Of a stretch of 64,000 bases of DNA, positions 26,104 through 33,599 are shown piece by piece; the first letter of the stretch is position 1; every line of letters begins with the position of its first letter. Below the pieces are notes generated by a model, which ran no database searches, was not told the origin of the DNA, and saw nothing but the letters and a program-made list of their open reading frames with translations. The position numbers were made by a program, and so were the translations under genes. The stretch is taken from the NCBI RefSeq assembly GCF_004366075.1, contig NZ_SODU01000002.1, positions 884,647 to 948,646 of the forward strand, in the 5' to 3' direction. This DNA comes from Kribbella pratensis. GTDB lineage: Bacteria > Actinomycetota > Actinomycetes > Propionibacteriales > Kribbellaceae.

Positions 26104-27255
26104 GTGCGGATTCTGATGATTGCGCAGTCCCCGATCGCCGGGGACTCGCGGATCCTGCGGGAGGCGACGGCGCTCGCCGCGGCCGGTCACACGCTGCACG
26201 TGATCGGCCGGGACGTCCCTGAAGGCTTCGAGGTGGGGCCTGGGATCACGGTGGAGTCGGTCTCCCGCTCTTCCGGTCTGCGGGCCGGGAACGGCGGGCT
26301 GACGGTCGGGCACGGGCATTCCGGGCCCAAGGTGCTGGCGAAGCGGTTCGGGCGGTGGCTGTTGCTGCCCGAGCACCGGAACCGCACCGAGAAGCAGTGG
26401 CGGATCGCCGCGGCCCCGCGAGTGGCCGAGGCAGGTCCGGTCGATGTTGTGCATGCGCACGACTTCAACACGTTGGAACTCGCTGCCGAATACGCCGCCT
26501 TGTGGTCGGCCTCGCTTGTGTATGACAGCCACGAGCTGTGGTTCGATCGGGCCCTGCCGGGACGGCCGACGCCGTTGTGGCGAGCGCGTGGGCGGCGGTA
26601 CGAGGTGGCGCTGGCGTCGAAGGCCCGGGTCGTCTTCACGGTGTCGGACGGGATCGCGGCGCGGCTGCGGTCACGTGGGTTGACCGATGTGCGCGTCGTA
26701 CGGAACACGTTCCCGCGTGCGGACGACGTACCGCCGGCACCTTCGCAGCCTGAGGGCCTGCTGTACGCCGGACGCGTCGGAGCTGGGCGTGATCTGCCGA
26801 CTGTGGTTGCCGCGGCTCGTGAGCTGGCGCCGTTCCGGACGGTGCTGATGGGATCGGTGGATCCCAACTATCGCTTGGATCTGGGGCCGGTGGAGACCGT
26901 CGCGGAACGGTCCATCGACGAGGTCGACGACACATTGCGCTCGTACGGCATCTCGCTCGTCACCCTGACCAACACCTGCGAGAACCACCGCCTCGCGCTG
27001 CCGAACAAACTCTTCCACGCGGTCCGGGCCGGTGTCCCGGTCGTCGCGGCCGACCTGCCCGAGCTGCGGGCAGTCGTCACGCAGTACAAGCTCGGCGGCC
27101 TTTACGAGCCCGGCAACGCGCACTCGTTGGCGACGGCGGTCCGCACGGTGATCGACAACTACACGACGTACACCGACGGAGTCCGCTCGGCCGCGGCAGA
27201 ACTCAACTGGGAACACGACGCCGCCACCCTCGTCGCCGCCTATTCGGAGTTGTGA
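26104..27255 (+). CDS. Glycosyltransferase, GT4-like
   Basis: A 383-aa GT-B enzyme: MRILMIAQSPIAGDSRILREATALAAAGH at the N-terminus, DVVHAHDFNTLELAAEYA and VYDSHELWFDRA in the acceptor domain, LLYAGRVGAGRDLPTVV and LPNKLFHAVRAGVPVVAADLPEL in the donor domain. The SRILREA and SHEL motifs group it with the first unit of the preceding fusion protein. The GTG start is immediately after the previous TAA. It is the last gene of the operon and is followed by a hairpin. Confidence 0.88.
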   Translation: MRILMIAQSPIAGDSRILREATALAAAGHTLHVIGRDVPEGFEVGPGITVESVSRSSGLRAGNGGLTVGHGHSGPKVLAKRFGRWLLLPEHRNRTEKQWRIAAAPRVAEAGPVDVVHAHDFNTLELAAEYAALWSASLVYDSHELWFDRALPGRPTPLWRARGRRYEVALASKARVVFTVSDGIAARLRSRGLTDVRVVRNTFPRADDVPPAPSQPEGLLYAGRVGAGRDLPTVVAAARELAPFRTVLMGSVDPNYRLDLGPVETVAERSIDEVDDTLRSYGISLVTLTNTCENHRLALPNKLFHAVRAGVPVVAADLPELRAVVTQYKLGGLYEPGNAHSLATAVRTVIDNYTTYTDGVRSAAAELNWEHDAATLVAAYSEL

Positions 27256-27257
27256 GA

Positions 27258-27287
27258 GCGGGGTCCAGGCTGTCGCCAGGACCCCGC
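27258..27287 (+). terminator. Hairpin terminator of the polysaccharide operon
   Basis: GCGGGGTCC and GGACCCCGC form a perfect 9-bp stem with a 12-base loop, starting 3 bases after the last stop. There is no strong T-run, as is common for actinobacterial terminators. The convergent XRE gene ends 40 bases further on. Confidence 0.6.
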
Positions 27288-27327
27288 CTCAGTTCTACCT
27301 CGAAGCCTCGACCATCTGCTTCTCCTT

Positions 27328-28158
27328 CTACGACTCCCTCAACGGCGAATAGTCGCGGTCCAGTACGGTCGCGAGGCGCGCCTTCGTGGTGTCGTCGGAC
27401 GGCGTGTACGTGATGACGAACTGCCCGTCGTCGCCGGGTAGCTGGAGTGATTCCAGCGAGAAGGTGAGTTGCCCGGCGACCGGGTGGTTCAGGATCTTCG
27501 GGCAGTGGGAGCGGCTCTGGACATCCTGGGAGGTCCAGAAGCGTTCGAACTCGGGGCTGGCGGTGCGGAGTTCGTCGACCAGGGCCGCCAGTTCGGTGTC
27601 GTCGGCGTACTCGGCCGAAGCCTTCCTGAGCAGCGCGACCGCGTCTTCTGCCACCGTCTCCCAGTCGGCGTAGTACTCGCGGGCTCCGGGGTCCAGGAAG
27701 TACAGACGCGCCAGATTCCGATGGGCTGAGCCCTCGAAGTCCGCGACGACCTCGAGGGCGGCGGAGTTCCACGTGAGGACGTTGCTCAGGCGGTCCACGA
27801 CGATCGCCGGGAGGTCGTGCATCGCGTCGATCATTGCCTTCAGCTGCGGGCGTACGGCCGTCTTCGGTGGTACTGCGGGTGGCGCCGAGCAGGCCAGCCG
27901 CCGCAGATGATCACGCTCGGCCTGATCCAGCCGGAGCGCGTCCGCGACGGCGGTCAGCACTGTGGTCGACGGGTTGCCGGCGCGGCCCTGCTCCAGGCGG
28001 ATGTAGTAGTCGACGCTGACGTTCGCGAGCAGCGCGACCTCCTCCCGGCGCAGACCGGAAACGCGCCGCTCCCGGCCGGAGCGCAGACCGACATCCTCGG
28101 GCCGCACCCGAGCCCGTCGGGTCTGCAGGAACTGTCCCAGTTGCGGTCGCGCGCTCAC
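27328..28158 (-). CDS. XRE-family regulator with MmyB-like ligand-binding domain
   Basis: A 276-aa transcriptional regulator. The N-terminal HTH (about residues 8-75) has the typical RRARVRPEDVGL...RRVSGLRREEVALLANVSVDYYIRLEQGR pattern. The C-terminal MmyB-like (PAS-like) domain has the usual VVDRLSNVLTWNSAALEVV, ARLYFLDPGARE and LLRKASAEYADDTELAALVDEL segments. This family nearly always sits divergent from a short-chain dehydrogenase that it represses, as here (SDR start at 28261). The operator should lie between 28159 and 28260. Confidence 0.93.
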   Translation of the reverse strand: MSARPQLGQFLQTRRARVRPEDVGLRSGRERRVSGLRREEVALLANVSVDYYIRLEQGRAGNPSTTVLTAVADALRLDQAERDHLRRLACSAPPAVPPKTAVRPQLKAMIDAMHDLPAIVVDRLSNVLTWNSAALEVVADFEGSAHRNLARLYFLDPGAREYYADWETVAEDAVALLRKASAEYADDTELAALVDELRTASPEFERFWTSQDVQSRSHCPKILNHPVAGQLTFSLESLQLPGDDGQFVITYTPSDDTTKARLATVLDRDYSPLRES

Positions 28159-28260
28159 CGCACCAGTATCCCCACACGGCCCAGCCCACTGGGTGGTACT
28201 GCCAGACCTACGGTGGAAGCGGATCTTCTGAGCGAGCGCCCTCCGGCGGAGCGTGGAGCC

Positions 28261-29007
28261 ATGAGCACTTCACGCATCGCACTCGTCACCGGCGCCGCCA
28301 GCGGAATCGGCGCCGCCATCGCCACTCGTCTCGCAGCCGACGGCGCGTCCGTCGCGTTGCTTGCCCGACGCCGCGACCGCCTCGAGAAAGTCGCCGCCCA
28401 GATCGCCGAGGCCGGCGGTACGGCGCTCGTCGTCCCGGCCGATGTCACCTCGGAGCAGTCCGTCACCGAGGCCGCCGCTCTCGTACAGGACCGCTACGGC
28501 GATCTCGACCTGCTGATTAACAACGCGGGGGTCATGCACGTGGTCCCGTTCGCGGACGGCCCGGTAGACGCGTGGCGCAGTACCGTCGACGTCAATCTGA
28601 CCGGCGTCATCAACGTCACGCACGCGTTCCTCCCGGCCCTGCGCCGATCGGCGGCGACCCGGACGACTGACCTGATCAACGTGTCGTCCCTGGCCGGTGA
28701 GCGCGTCAATCCCGGCATGGCGGCGTACGGCGCCTCGAAGGCAGCCGTCAGCCACCTCACGCGAACGCTGCGTGCCGAACTGGCCGGCGAGGGGATCCGC
28801 GTCACCGACCTGGAGCCCGGGATGATCGACGGCACCGAACTCGCGGACAGCTTCCCCGCCGAGCTGCAGTCGATGGTGGACGACCTCCGCAGCACCCTCC
28901 CCGCGGTCCCGGTCAGCGAGGTAGCCGACCTCATCGCGTACGTCGTCAGCCGCCCCCGAAACGTAAACCTCCCGCACCTGATCATCCAACCGTCCAAGGA
29001 GATCTAG
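28261..29007 (+). CDS. Short-chain dehydrogenase/reductase
   Basis: Classical SDR of 248 aa. It has the TGAASGIGAAIA cofactor loop, NNAGVM, the catalytic serine in INVSSLAG and the YGASK motif. Arginines after the second strand (ARRRDRL) suggest NADP(H). ATG 28261 fits; the frame is open upstream but crosses the divergent promoter region. The substrate is unknown. It is probably controlled by the adjacent XRE/MmyB regulator. Confidence 0.93.
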   Translation: MSTSRIALVTGAASGIGAAIATRLAADGASVALLARRRDRLEKVAAQIAEAGGTALVVPADVTSEQSVTEAAALVQDRYGDLDLLINNAGVMHVVPFADGPVDAWRSTVDVNLTGVINVTHAFLPALRRSAATRTTDLINVSSLAGERVNPGMAAYGASKAAVSHLTRTLRAELAGEGIRVTDLEPGMIDGTELADSFPAELQSMVDDLRSTLPAVPVSEVADLIAYVVSRPRNVNLPHLIIQPSKEI

Positions 29008-29017
29008 TGAGCCGGGG

Positions 29018-29061
29018 TTGGGGAGGGTTTCTTCCCAGATCGGGCACACAACCCTCCCCAA
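29018..29061. terminator. Hairpin terminator after the SDR gene
   Basis: TTGGGGAGGGTT (29018-29029) and AACCCTCCCCAA (29050-29061) form a perfect 12-bp stem with a 20-base loop, 11 bases after the SDR stop. The symmetry would also let it act on transcripts from the opposite strand. Confidence 0.65.
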
Positions 29062-29073
29062 GTCACCTCGAAG

Positions 29074-29332
29074 GGGTTATCACGCGCAACCGTTGTTGGC
29101 TGAGGCCGTACGGCGTGGATGCGAGCTGATCCAGGTCGTTCCGGATCTGACGCAGATCAAGCCGGGTGATCCGGTGCCGGTCGCGACGCTGAGCGACGTA
29201 CCGCAAGCTGATCTGCTGGTAGCGAACGGTGCTTCGGACTGGCCGGCTGATGTGGCTGCGGCGTCGGCGGGTCCGCGCGGCGGCTGTACTCCGTGTGGCG
29301 CGCCACGGTTCAGAGCACCAGGTGCAACTTGA
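29074..29332 (+). pseudogene. Probable gene remnant, family not recognised
   Basis: One frame gives a coding-like stretch of about 55 residues (LLAEAVRRGCELIQVVPDLT..., then VATLSDVPQADLLVANGASDWPADVAA) with good actinobacterial codon use. It has no convincing start, and it breaks into unlike sequence (CTPCGAPRFRAPG) before a stop, running into the end of the convergent NAD-kinase-like gene. The pattern suggests an N-terminal domain of a lost enzyme. I cannot name the family. Confidence 0.35.
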
Positions 29333-30185
29333 CCGGGGCTACGCCGATCTCGATTCGTTGACCCCAGCCGATGCTCAGGGTGTCGGACTCCATTCCGTCG
29401 CCGAACACGACCAGGTCAGACTCGGCTGTGATCGTCAGCGAATCCGGCGCCTTGAGCAGCCCTTCGGTGTTGTCGGTGCCGGTCGCCGGTGACGGCCAGG
29501 CCTCGCGGACGAACCAGCACAGCACCGGATCGGTCGGCGTTGGCAGCGCCAACGGACTGCGCCGTTCCTGCCACGCCGATCGGCACCAGCCAGTAGATCC
29601 GGTCCCGGTGCCGATCAGGATCCCGGACGACGACTGCCGCTCCGGTGATCCGTCGGGCGAACTCAGCCGGTAGCGCGCGGACTGGTGTGTCCGGTGGCCG
29701 ACGTACACCTCGTTCAACGCGACCAGTTGCTGCCCGTCGTCGGTGCTCGCGGCAACCATCGTCCGCTCGGCGACCTGGCGTTCGGTCAGGAGATCGGCGA
29801 TCGCGGCGGGCTCGTGTGGCACGAGTACGCCGGGGTTGCGGGACGGCTCGGGGTTGATGCCGATCACCGGCTGGCTGTCCAGGTACTTCGCCACGTTCGC
29901 GACCAGACCGTCCTGGCCGACCGCGATCACCACATCCTCCGGGCCGAACCCGAACCGGTCCAGGTCGTTGCGCTCGGCAACCGCGCGGCGCCAGTCCAGC
30001 GGGATCGCCGCCGAGACCGTGGCGAGCGCGTCCTGCTGGGCCTGGTGCCGGGCGTCGAGTTCCGCCAGATCCCGCCCGCGGCCGGCCAGGAAGAACCCGG
30101 CCTGCTGCCGCGTCCCATGCCGGGCGATCAGCTCGGTGAGTTCGGTCGCCCGATGCACGATCACCGCCCGTGGAGGAAGCGTCAT
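29310..30185 (-). CDS. NAD(+)/NADH kinase-like protein with altered GGDG motif
   Basis: A 291-aa protein that aligns with NAD kinases. The nucleotide strand VVIAVGQDGLVANVAKYL (residues 85-102) stands in place of the usual GGDGT motif, so Gly is replaced by Gln91, but the catalytic-type Asp92 remains. The partner motif LNEVYVGHRT (N158, E159) and the GTGTGSTGW loop (192-200) are kept. VIGINPEPSRNPGVL corresponds to the region that normally reads GVN...GFL. It may phosphorylate NAD poorly, use another substrate, or only bind dinucleotides. ATG 30185 overlaps the SPFH stop by 4 bases, so the two are cotranscribed, under the NrtR-like regulator that faces them. Confidence 0.8.
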   Translation of the reverse strand: MTLPPRAVIVHRATELTELIARHGTRQQAGFFLAGRGRDLAELDARHQAQQDALATVSAAIPLDWRRAVAERNDLDRFGFGPEDVVIAVGQDGLVANVAKYLDSQPVIGINPEPSRNPGVLVPHEPAAIADLLTERQVAERTMVAASTDDGQQLVALNEVYVGHRTHQSARYRLSSPDGSPERQSSSGILIGTGTGSTGWCRSAWQERRSPLALPTPTDPVLCWFVREAWPSPATGTDNTEGLLKAPDSLTITAESDLVVFGDGMESDTLSIGWGQRIEIGVAPVKLHLVL

Positions 30186-31174
30186 CGCTGCTCGGCCAGC
30201 CTCGTGAGGAGCGGCGTGATCAGGTCCGGCGTCACGTTGAGCGTGCCGATCTCCGGTAGTGCGCCCTGCTTGATCGCGAGCGCGAGGATGGTCGCCTGGT
30301 CGAGTTCGGCGTACGCCTCCAGCAAGGCCTTCTCGGCAGCAGCCTCCGCCGCGCCGATCACCCGCTTGGCGTCCGCCTCCGCCTCGGCCAGCGCGCGCTG
30401 GCGACTTGCCGCGGCCTGCGTCTCGATCTGACCGGCCGCCGCGGCCTCGGTCGCACGCATGCGCTCGTTCTGGCCGCGCTGGTTGACCAGTTGCTCTTCG
30501 CGCCGGGCGAGCTCGATCTGGTTCTGCAGCTCGTTCTCCGCGATCGACCGCTCCCGCTCGACAGCCATTGCCCGGCGTTCGTACGTCGCCTTGTCCGCGG
30601 CCTGCTGCACCATCTCGCGCGTCGGTGTCTGCAGCGCCTTCTCCACATCCCGCTCCGCACGTACTGCGACCACGCGCACATCCTCGACGCCGATGCCGAG
30701 CCCGGTCAGCCGCTGGTCCTCCCGGAGGCCGGTGCCCACCGCCTGGCGGAGCGCGGTCATGCCCTCCGACAGCGCCTCGGTGAGCGTCATCCGCGCCAGC
30801 AGGTCGAGCGCGGTCTGTTGTGCCAGCTCGGTCAGCAGCCCGCCGAGCTGCTCGAGCGGGGTCGACCGCCAGAGCCCGGTGTCCGGGTCGATGCCGAAGT
30901 CCAGCCGGCTCGCTGCGAGTGCCGGGTCGGTAACCCGGTAGGTGACGGTGGCCTGAACCACGACGTCCTGGAAGTCCTGCGTGCGGCCGTGGAACAGCAG
31001 CGGCTGCTCGCGGTCGTCGACCGGGATCTCGCTCAGCGACGAGTTCAAGGCCCGGAACCAGAAGGCTTGGCCGGCGCCGTCGTGCGCGACCTTGCCGTTG
31101 CGCAGGTGCCGCACGTGGGTGGTCGGGTTGGCCCGCAGGTGGCTGATGAAGCGGAACCGGGTGATGTCTGCCAT
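30182..31174 (-). CDS. SPFH/Band 7 (prohibitin-like) domain protein, soluble type
   Basis: A 330-aa protein. An SPFH domain occupies roughly residues 15-190 (HVRHLRNGKVAHDGAGQAFWF..., VVVQATVTYRVTDPALAA, GIGVEDVRVVAVRAERDVEKAL). A long Ala/Glu/Arg/Gln coiled coil follows (about 195-290: ERRAMAVERERSIAENELQNQIELARREEQ). Unlike flotillins and HflK/C it has no N-terminal membrane helix. ATG 31174 is supported by AAGGAG 9-14 bases upstream; the frame is open much further, but that part crosses the divergent NrtR gene. Oligomeric scaffolding is the family's usual role. It is cotranscribed with the NAD-kinase-like gene. Confidence 0.88.
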   Translation of the reverse strand: MADITRFRFISHLRANPTTHVRHLRNGKVAHDGAGQAFWFRALNSSLSEIPVDDREQPLLFHGRTQDFQDVVVQATVTYRVTDPALAASRLDFGIDPDTGLWRSTPLEQLGGLLTELAQQTALDLLARMTLTEALSEGMTALRQAVGTGLREDQRLTGLGIGVEDVRVVAVRAERDVEKALQTPTREMVQQAADKATYERRAMAVERERSIAENELQNQIELARREEQLVNQRGQNERMRATEAAAAGQIETQAAASRQRALAEAEADAKRVIGAAEAAAEKALLEAYAELDQATILALAIKQGALPEIGTLNVTPDLITPLLTRLAEQR

Positions 31175-31190
31175 CTCTTCGTTCTCCTTG

Positions 31191-31205
31191 TTGTCATTAT
31201 GACGA
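31191..31205. promoter_or_regulatory. Palindromic operator 1 (probable NrtR-like site)
   Basis: TTGTCATTATGACGA, with the perfect core GTCAT-T-ATGAC, lies 17 bases upstream of the SPFH start. It matches site 2 at 11 of 12 positions outside the 3-base spacer. The pair sits in the only intergenic gap of this divergent module. Confidence 0.65.
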
Positions 31206-31224
31206 TAAGGGGTGGAGTGACTTC

Positions 31225-31239
31225 TCGTCAAGGTGACGA
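31225..31239. promoter_or_regulatory. Palindromic operator 2 (probable NrtR-like site)
   Basis: TCGTCAAGGTGACGA is a perfect TCGTCA-N3-TGACGA palindrome, 13 bases upstream of the Nudix regulator ATG. Its centre is 34 bases from site 1, close to three helical turns. Position and similarity suggest that one dimeric repressor controls both divergent transcripts. Confidence 0.65.
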
Positions 31240-31252
31240 TTAGAGTGTGGTC

Positions 31253-31936
31253 ATGGACTTCGAACCACTTGGCCTGGCCACCGACCTGGTCATCCTGACC
31301 GTCCGCGACGGCCGCCTCCAGGTGTTGCTGATCCGCCGCGGCATCCCGCCGTACCAGGGCCGGTGGGCGCTGCCCGGCGGGTTCGTGCGGCCGGACGAAG
31401 ACCTGGAGACGACTGCACGCCGCGAGTTGGCGGAGGAGACCGGGCTGTCCGCGGAGCGGATCCACCTCGAACAGGTCGCGACGTACGGCGCTCCCGATCG
31501 CGACCCGCGCGGCCGGGTGGTCAGCGTCGCGTACCTGGCCTTGGTGCCGGACCTGCCCGCTCCCGTCGCGGGCTCCGACGCCGCGTCGGCGAGCTGGGTC
31601 GACGCCACCGACGTACTGGACGACGCGGGTCGGCTGGCGTTCGACCACCACCGCATCCTGACCGACGGCGTGGAACGCGCCCGCGCCAAACTCGAGTACT
31701 CACCCCTGGCCACCGCGTTCTGCCCCCCGGAGTTCACGATCTCCGAACTGCGGGGCGTCTACGAAGCAGTCTGGGGCCTCCCCCTGGACCCCCGGAACTT
31801 CCACCGCAAGGTCACCAAAACCCCCGACTTCGTAGAACCCGCCGGCGGTACGACGACCCGCGACGGCGGCCGCCCCGCCCAACTTTTCCACCGCGGCGCA
31901 GCCACAACCCTCCACCCACCCATGACCCGCGGTTGA
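31253..31936 (+). CDS. Nudix-domain transcriptional regulator, NrtR-like
   Basis: A 227-aa protein with an N-terminal Nudix domain and a C-terminal winged helix (FTISELRGVYEAVWGLPLDPRNFHRKV), the architecture of NrtR, the ADP-ribose-responsive repressor of NAD metabolism. The Nudix box is complete (G43-x5-E-x7-REL-x-EE-x-GL, ending at L65), so hydrolase activity may be retained, unlike many NrtR proteins. After the wing there is a Thr/Pro/His-rich tail. ATG 31253 lacks a clear ribosome binding site and may be leaderless. It is divergent from the SPFH/NAD-kinase-like pair, with two like palindromes between them. Confidence 0.85.
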   Translation: MDFEPLGLATDLVILTVRDGRLQVLLIRRGIPPYQGRWALPGGFVRPDEDLETTARRELAEETGLSAERIHLEQVATYGAPDRDPRGRVVSVAYLALVPDLPAPVAGSDAASASWVDATDVLDDAGRLAFDHHRILTDGVERARAKLEYSPLATAFCPPEFTISELRGVYEAVWGLPLDPRNFHRKVTKTPDFVEPAGGTTTRDGGRPAQLFHRGAATTLHPPMTRG

Positions 31937-31987
31937 CCTGTTGACGGTGACTTTGTGCTGTAGAGACACGCACTTAGAGTTCTCTGC

Positions 31988-32503
31988 ATGCCCGCGCACG
32001 TGTTCGTCGACGAGAGCAAGACCAAGGGTCTGCTCATGGCGGCGACGATGTGCCCCGCGGTGGATGTGAACGCATACCGCCGCACGATGGCCAGTCTTCT
32101 GATGCCTCGCGAGCGGCGGATCCACTTCACCAAAGAGTCCCCGCCGCGGCGGCGGAAGATCCTCGGAGTCATCGCGGAGTTCGGGCTCGCTGCACGGCTG
32201 TACCAGGTCGACAAGAACGATGTCGCCGCTCACCGAGCCTGCCTGGCGGCGATGGTCCGTGACATCGCGGGATCGGCCGAGCGGCTGGTGATCGAGCGTG
32301 ACGAATCCACTGCGACGTTGGACAAGCAGGTGTTGTTCCGCGCTGCGCGGCGCTACGACTGCGCTGAGAGTCTGCAGTACGAGCTGCTTGCGGCCCACGC
32401 GGATCCGTTGTTGTGGATACCCGACGCGGTGGCTTGGTCGTGGGTCAAAGGTGGTGAGTGGCGCGATCTCGTCGCGCCGTACTCGACCGTGATCCGGGTC
32501 TAG
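31988..32503 (+). CDS. DUF3800-like protein
   Basis: A 171-aa protein. The opening strand HVFVDESKTKG carries the D8-E9-S motif typical of DUF3800, an RNase H-like fold family found in phage and defence neighbourhoods. A second acidic motif (VIERDES) and the late IPDAVAWSWVKGGEW segment fit the same pattern. It follows NrtR by 51 bases in a slightly more AT-rich stretch. The function is unknown. A tRNA-like sequence lies just downstream on the other strand, which would suit a small acquired gene. Confidence 0.6.
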   Translation: MPAHVFVDESKTKGLLMAATMCPAVDVNAYRRTMASLLMPRERRIHFTKESPPRRRKILGVIAEFGLAARLYQVDKNDVAAHRACLAAMVRDIAGSAERLVIERDESTATLDKQVLFRAARRYDCAESLQYELLAAHADPLLWIPDAVAWSWVKGGEWRDLVAPYSTVIRV

Positions 32504-32536
32504 ACGCGCGAAACCCGGCTCGCCAACCGTCCGGAT

Positions 32537-32589
32537 GACTGCCGGGTTCACTTCCCGAGGGCTACTGCCCTGAGCTACGCACCACTATA
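32537..32589 (-). other. tRNA-like fragment
   Basis: The minus strand reads GTGCGTAGCTCAGGGCAG at a position and spacing like a tRNA acceptor end and D-arm, then TCGGG-AAGTGAA-CCCGG, a 5-bp stem with a 7-base loop like an anticodon arm (GTG in the centre). U33 is replaced by A, and no GGTTCGAATCC-type T-arm follows. It is therefore not a functional tRNA; it may be a decayed tRNA or an old integration scar. Confidence 0.3.
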
Positions 32590-32617
32590 CAGGCCGTCAC
32601 GTCTCGGCACGAAGGCT

Positions 32618-33523
32618 TCACGCGAGCTCGCGGGTGCGGAGGGCTAGGTCTTCGGCGGTTATGAGGTTGGTGTGGGTGCCGGGGGAGGTGCAGGCCCAGC
32701 CGGCGGCTACGGTGCCGGCGGTGGCGGCGGCTTGCCAGGAGGCTCCGTCGAGGTAGCGGGCCAGGAAGGCGGCCACGTAGGCGTCGCCGGCGCCGTTGGT
32801 GTCGACCACGGGGCGGTCGGGGAAGGTGATGGCGGGGAAGTGGTGAACCGGTTCGCCGCGGACGTGGAGGTAGCTGCCGTCTGCGCCGGCCATGGCGACC
32901 ACGACGTCGGCGCGGCCGTTGGCGAGGATCCAGTCGACGCCGTCGGGTGGCAGGGCGGCGGCGGAGACGAACACGATGTCGGACGCGGTGGCGAAGTCCT
33001 TGTGGTGGTCGTTGCGGCCGTCCCAGTCGTGCAGGTCGGTGGAGATCGAGCGGTCGGCGGCGATCGCGTCCCCGAGAGCGTCGCGGGCGAAGTCCATGAT
33101 CGAGACGTGGACGTGCTGGGCGTGCCGGATCACCGGGCGCCACAGGTTCGGGTCGACGCGGAGACCGCGCGGGTGGCGGCCGTCGTACATCGAGAGCCGG
33201 CGACCGTCCGGGGCGACCAGGTTGACCGATCGGCGGGTGCCGCTCGGGTGCAGGACGACGCGCAACGGGATGCCGAGTTCGTCGTACGCACGGCGGATCC
33301 GCGCACCCTCGGGATCGTCGCCGATCACGTCCACCAGCCCGGTGTTCAGCCCGAGCAGGTGACAGCCGAGCGCGACGCCGTGACCGGTGTGTGCCAGGTA
33401 CGACTCGATCGGTTCGACCGGAACCGTGTCCACATCCGCCAACGGCAGGCCGGGCACCCGCACGATCGTGTCGATGCCTACTCCGCCGATCACCAGCACA
33501 TCCAACTCCACCCGTCCCGTCAT
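32618..33523 (-). CDS. PfkB-family carbohydrate kinase
   Basis: Sugar kinase of the ribokinase/PfkB group, 301 aa. It begins VLVIGGVGIDTIVRVPGLPLADVDT, has HTGHGVALGCHLLGL (the family's GG-like substrate loop, here with TGHG), and ends with the ATP/catalytic motif VVDTNGAGDAYVAAFLARYL with the conserved GAGD aspartate. The substrate is not evident. ATG 33523 gives a family-length protein; the open frame upstream reads into the divergent gene. It is divergent from the secreted hydrolase, with 76 bases between the starts. Confidence 0.9.
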   Translation of the reverse strand: MTGRVELDVLVIGGVGIDTIVRVPGLPLADVDTVPVEPIESYLAHTGHGVALGCHLLGLNTGLVDVIGDDPEGARIRRAYDELGIPLRVVLHPSGTRRSVNLVAPDGRRLSMYDGRHPRGLRVDPNLWRPVIRHAQHVHVSIMDFARDALGDAIAADRSISTDLHDWDGRNDHHKDFATASDIVFVSAAALPPDGVDWILANGRADVVVAMAGADGSYLHVRGEPVHHFPAITFPDRPVVDTNGAGDAYVAAFLARYLDGASWQAAATAGTVAAGWACTSPGTHTNLITAEDLALRTRELA

Positions 33524-33599
33524 ACCCGACTTTCGCCAGGGATCACAGGTGTCTTTCGCAAGCTGAACGGATAGTTGGTCTCCGGGCACAGTCGGAGCC

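Noticed and set aside
23092..26532. A 1146-codon open frame on the minus strand across the dehydrogenase and glycosyltransferase genes
   Set aside because: Its translation is Arg/Gly/Val/His-rich without motifs, and it lies antisense to clearly recognisable genes. Such frames are expected in very high-GC DNA.
32537..32589. Functional tRNA on the minus strand
   Set aside because: The D-arm-like and anticodon-like parts are present, but U33, the T-arm and the acceptor pairing are missing.
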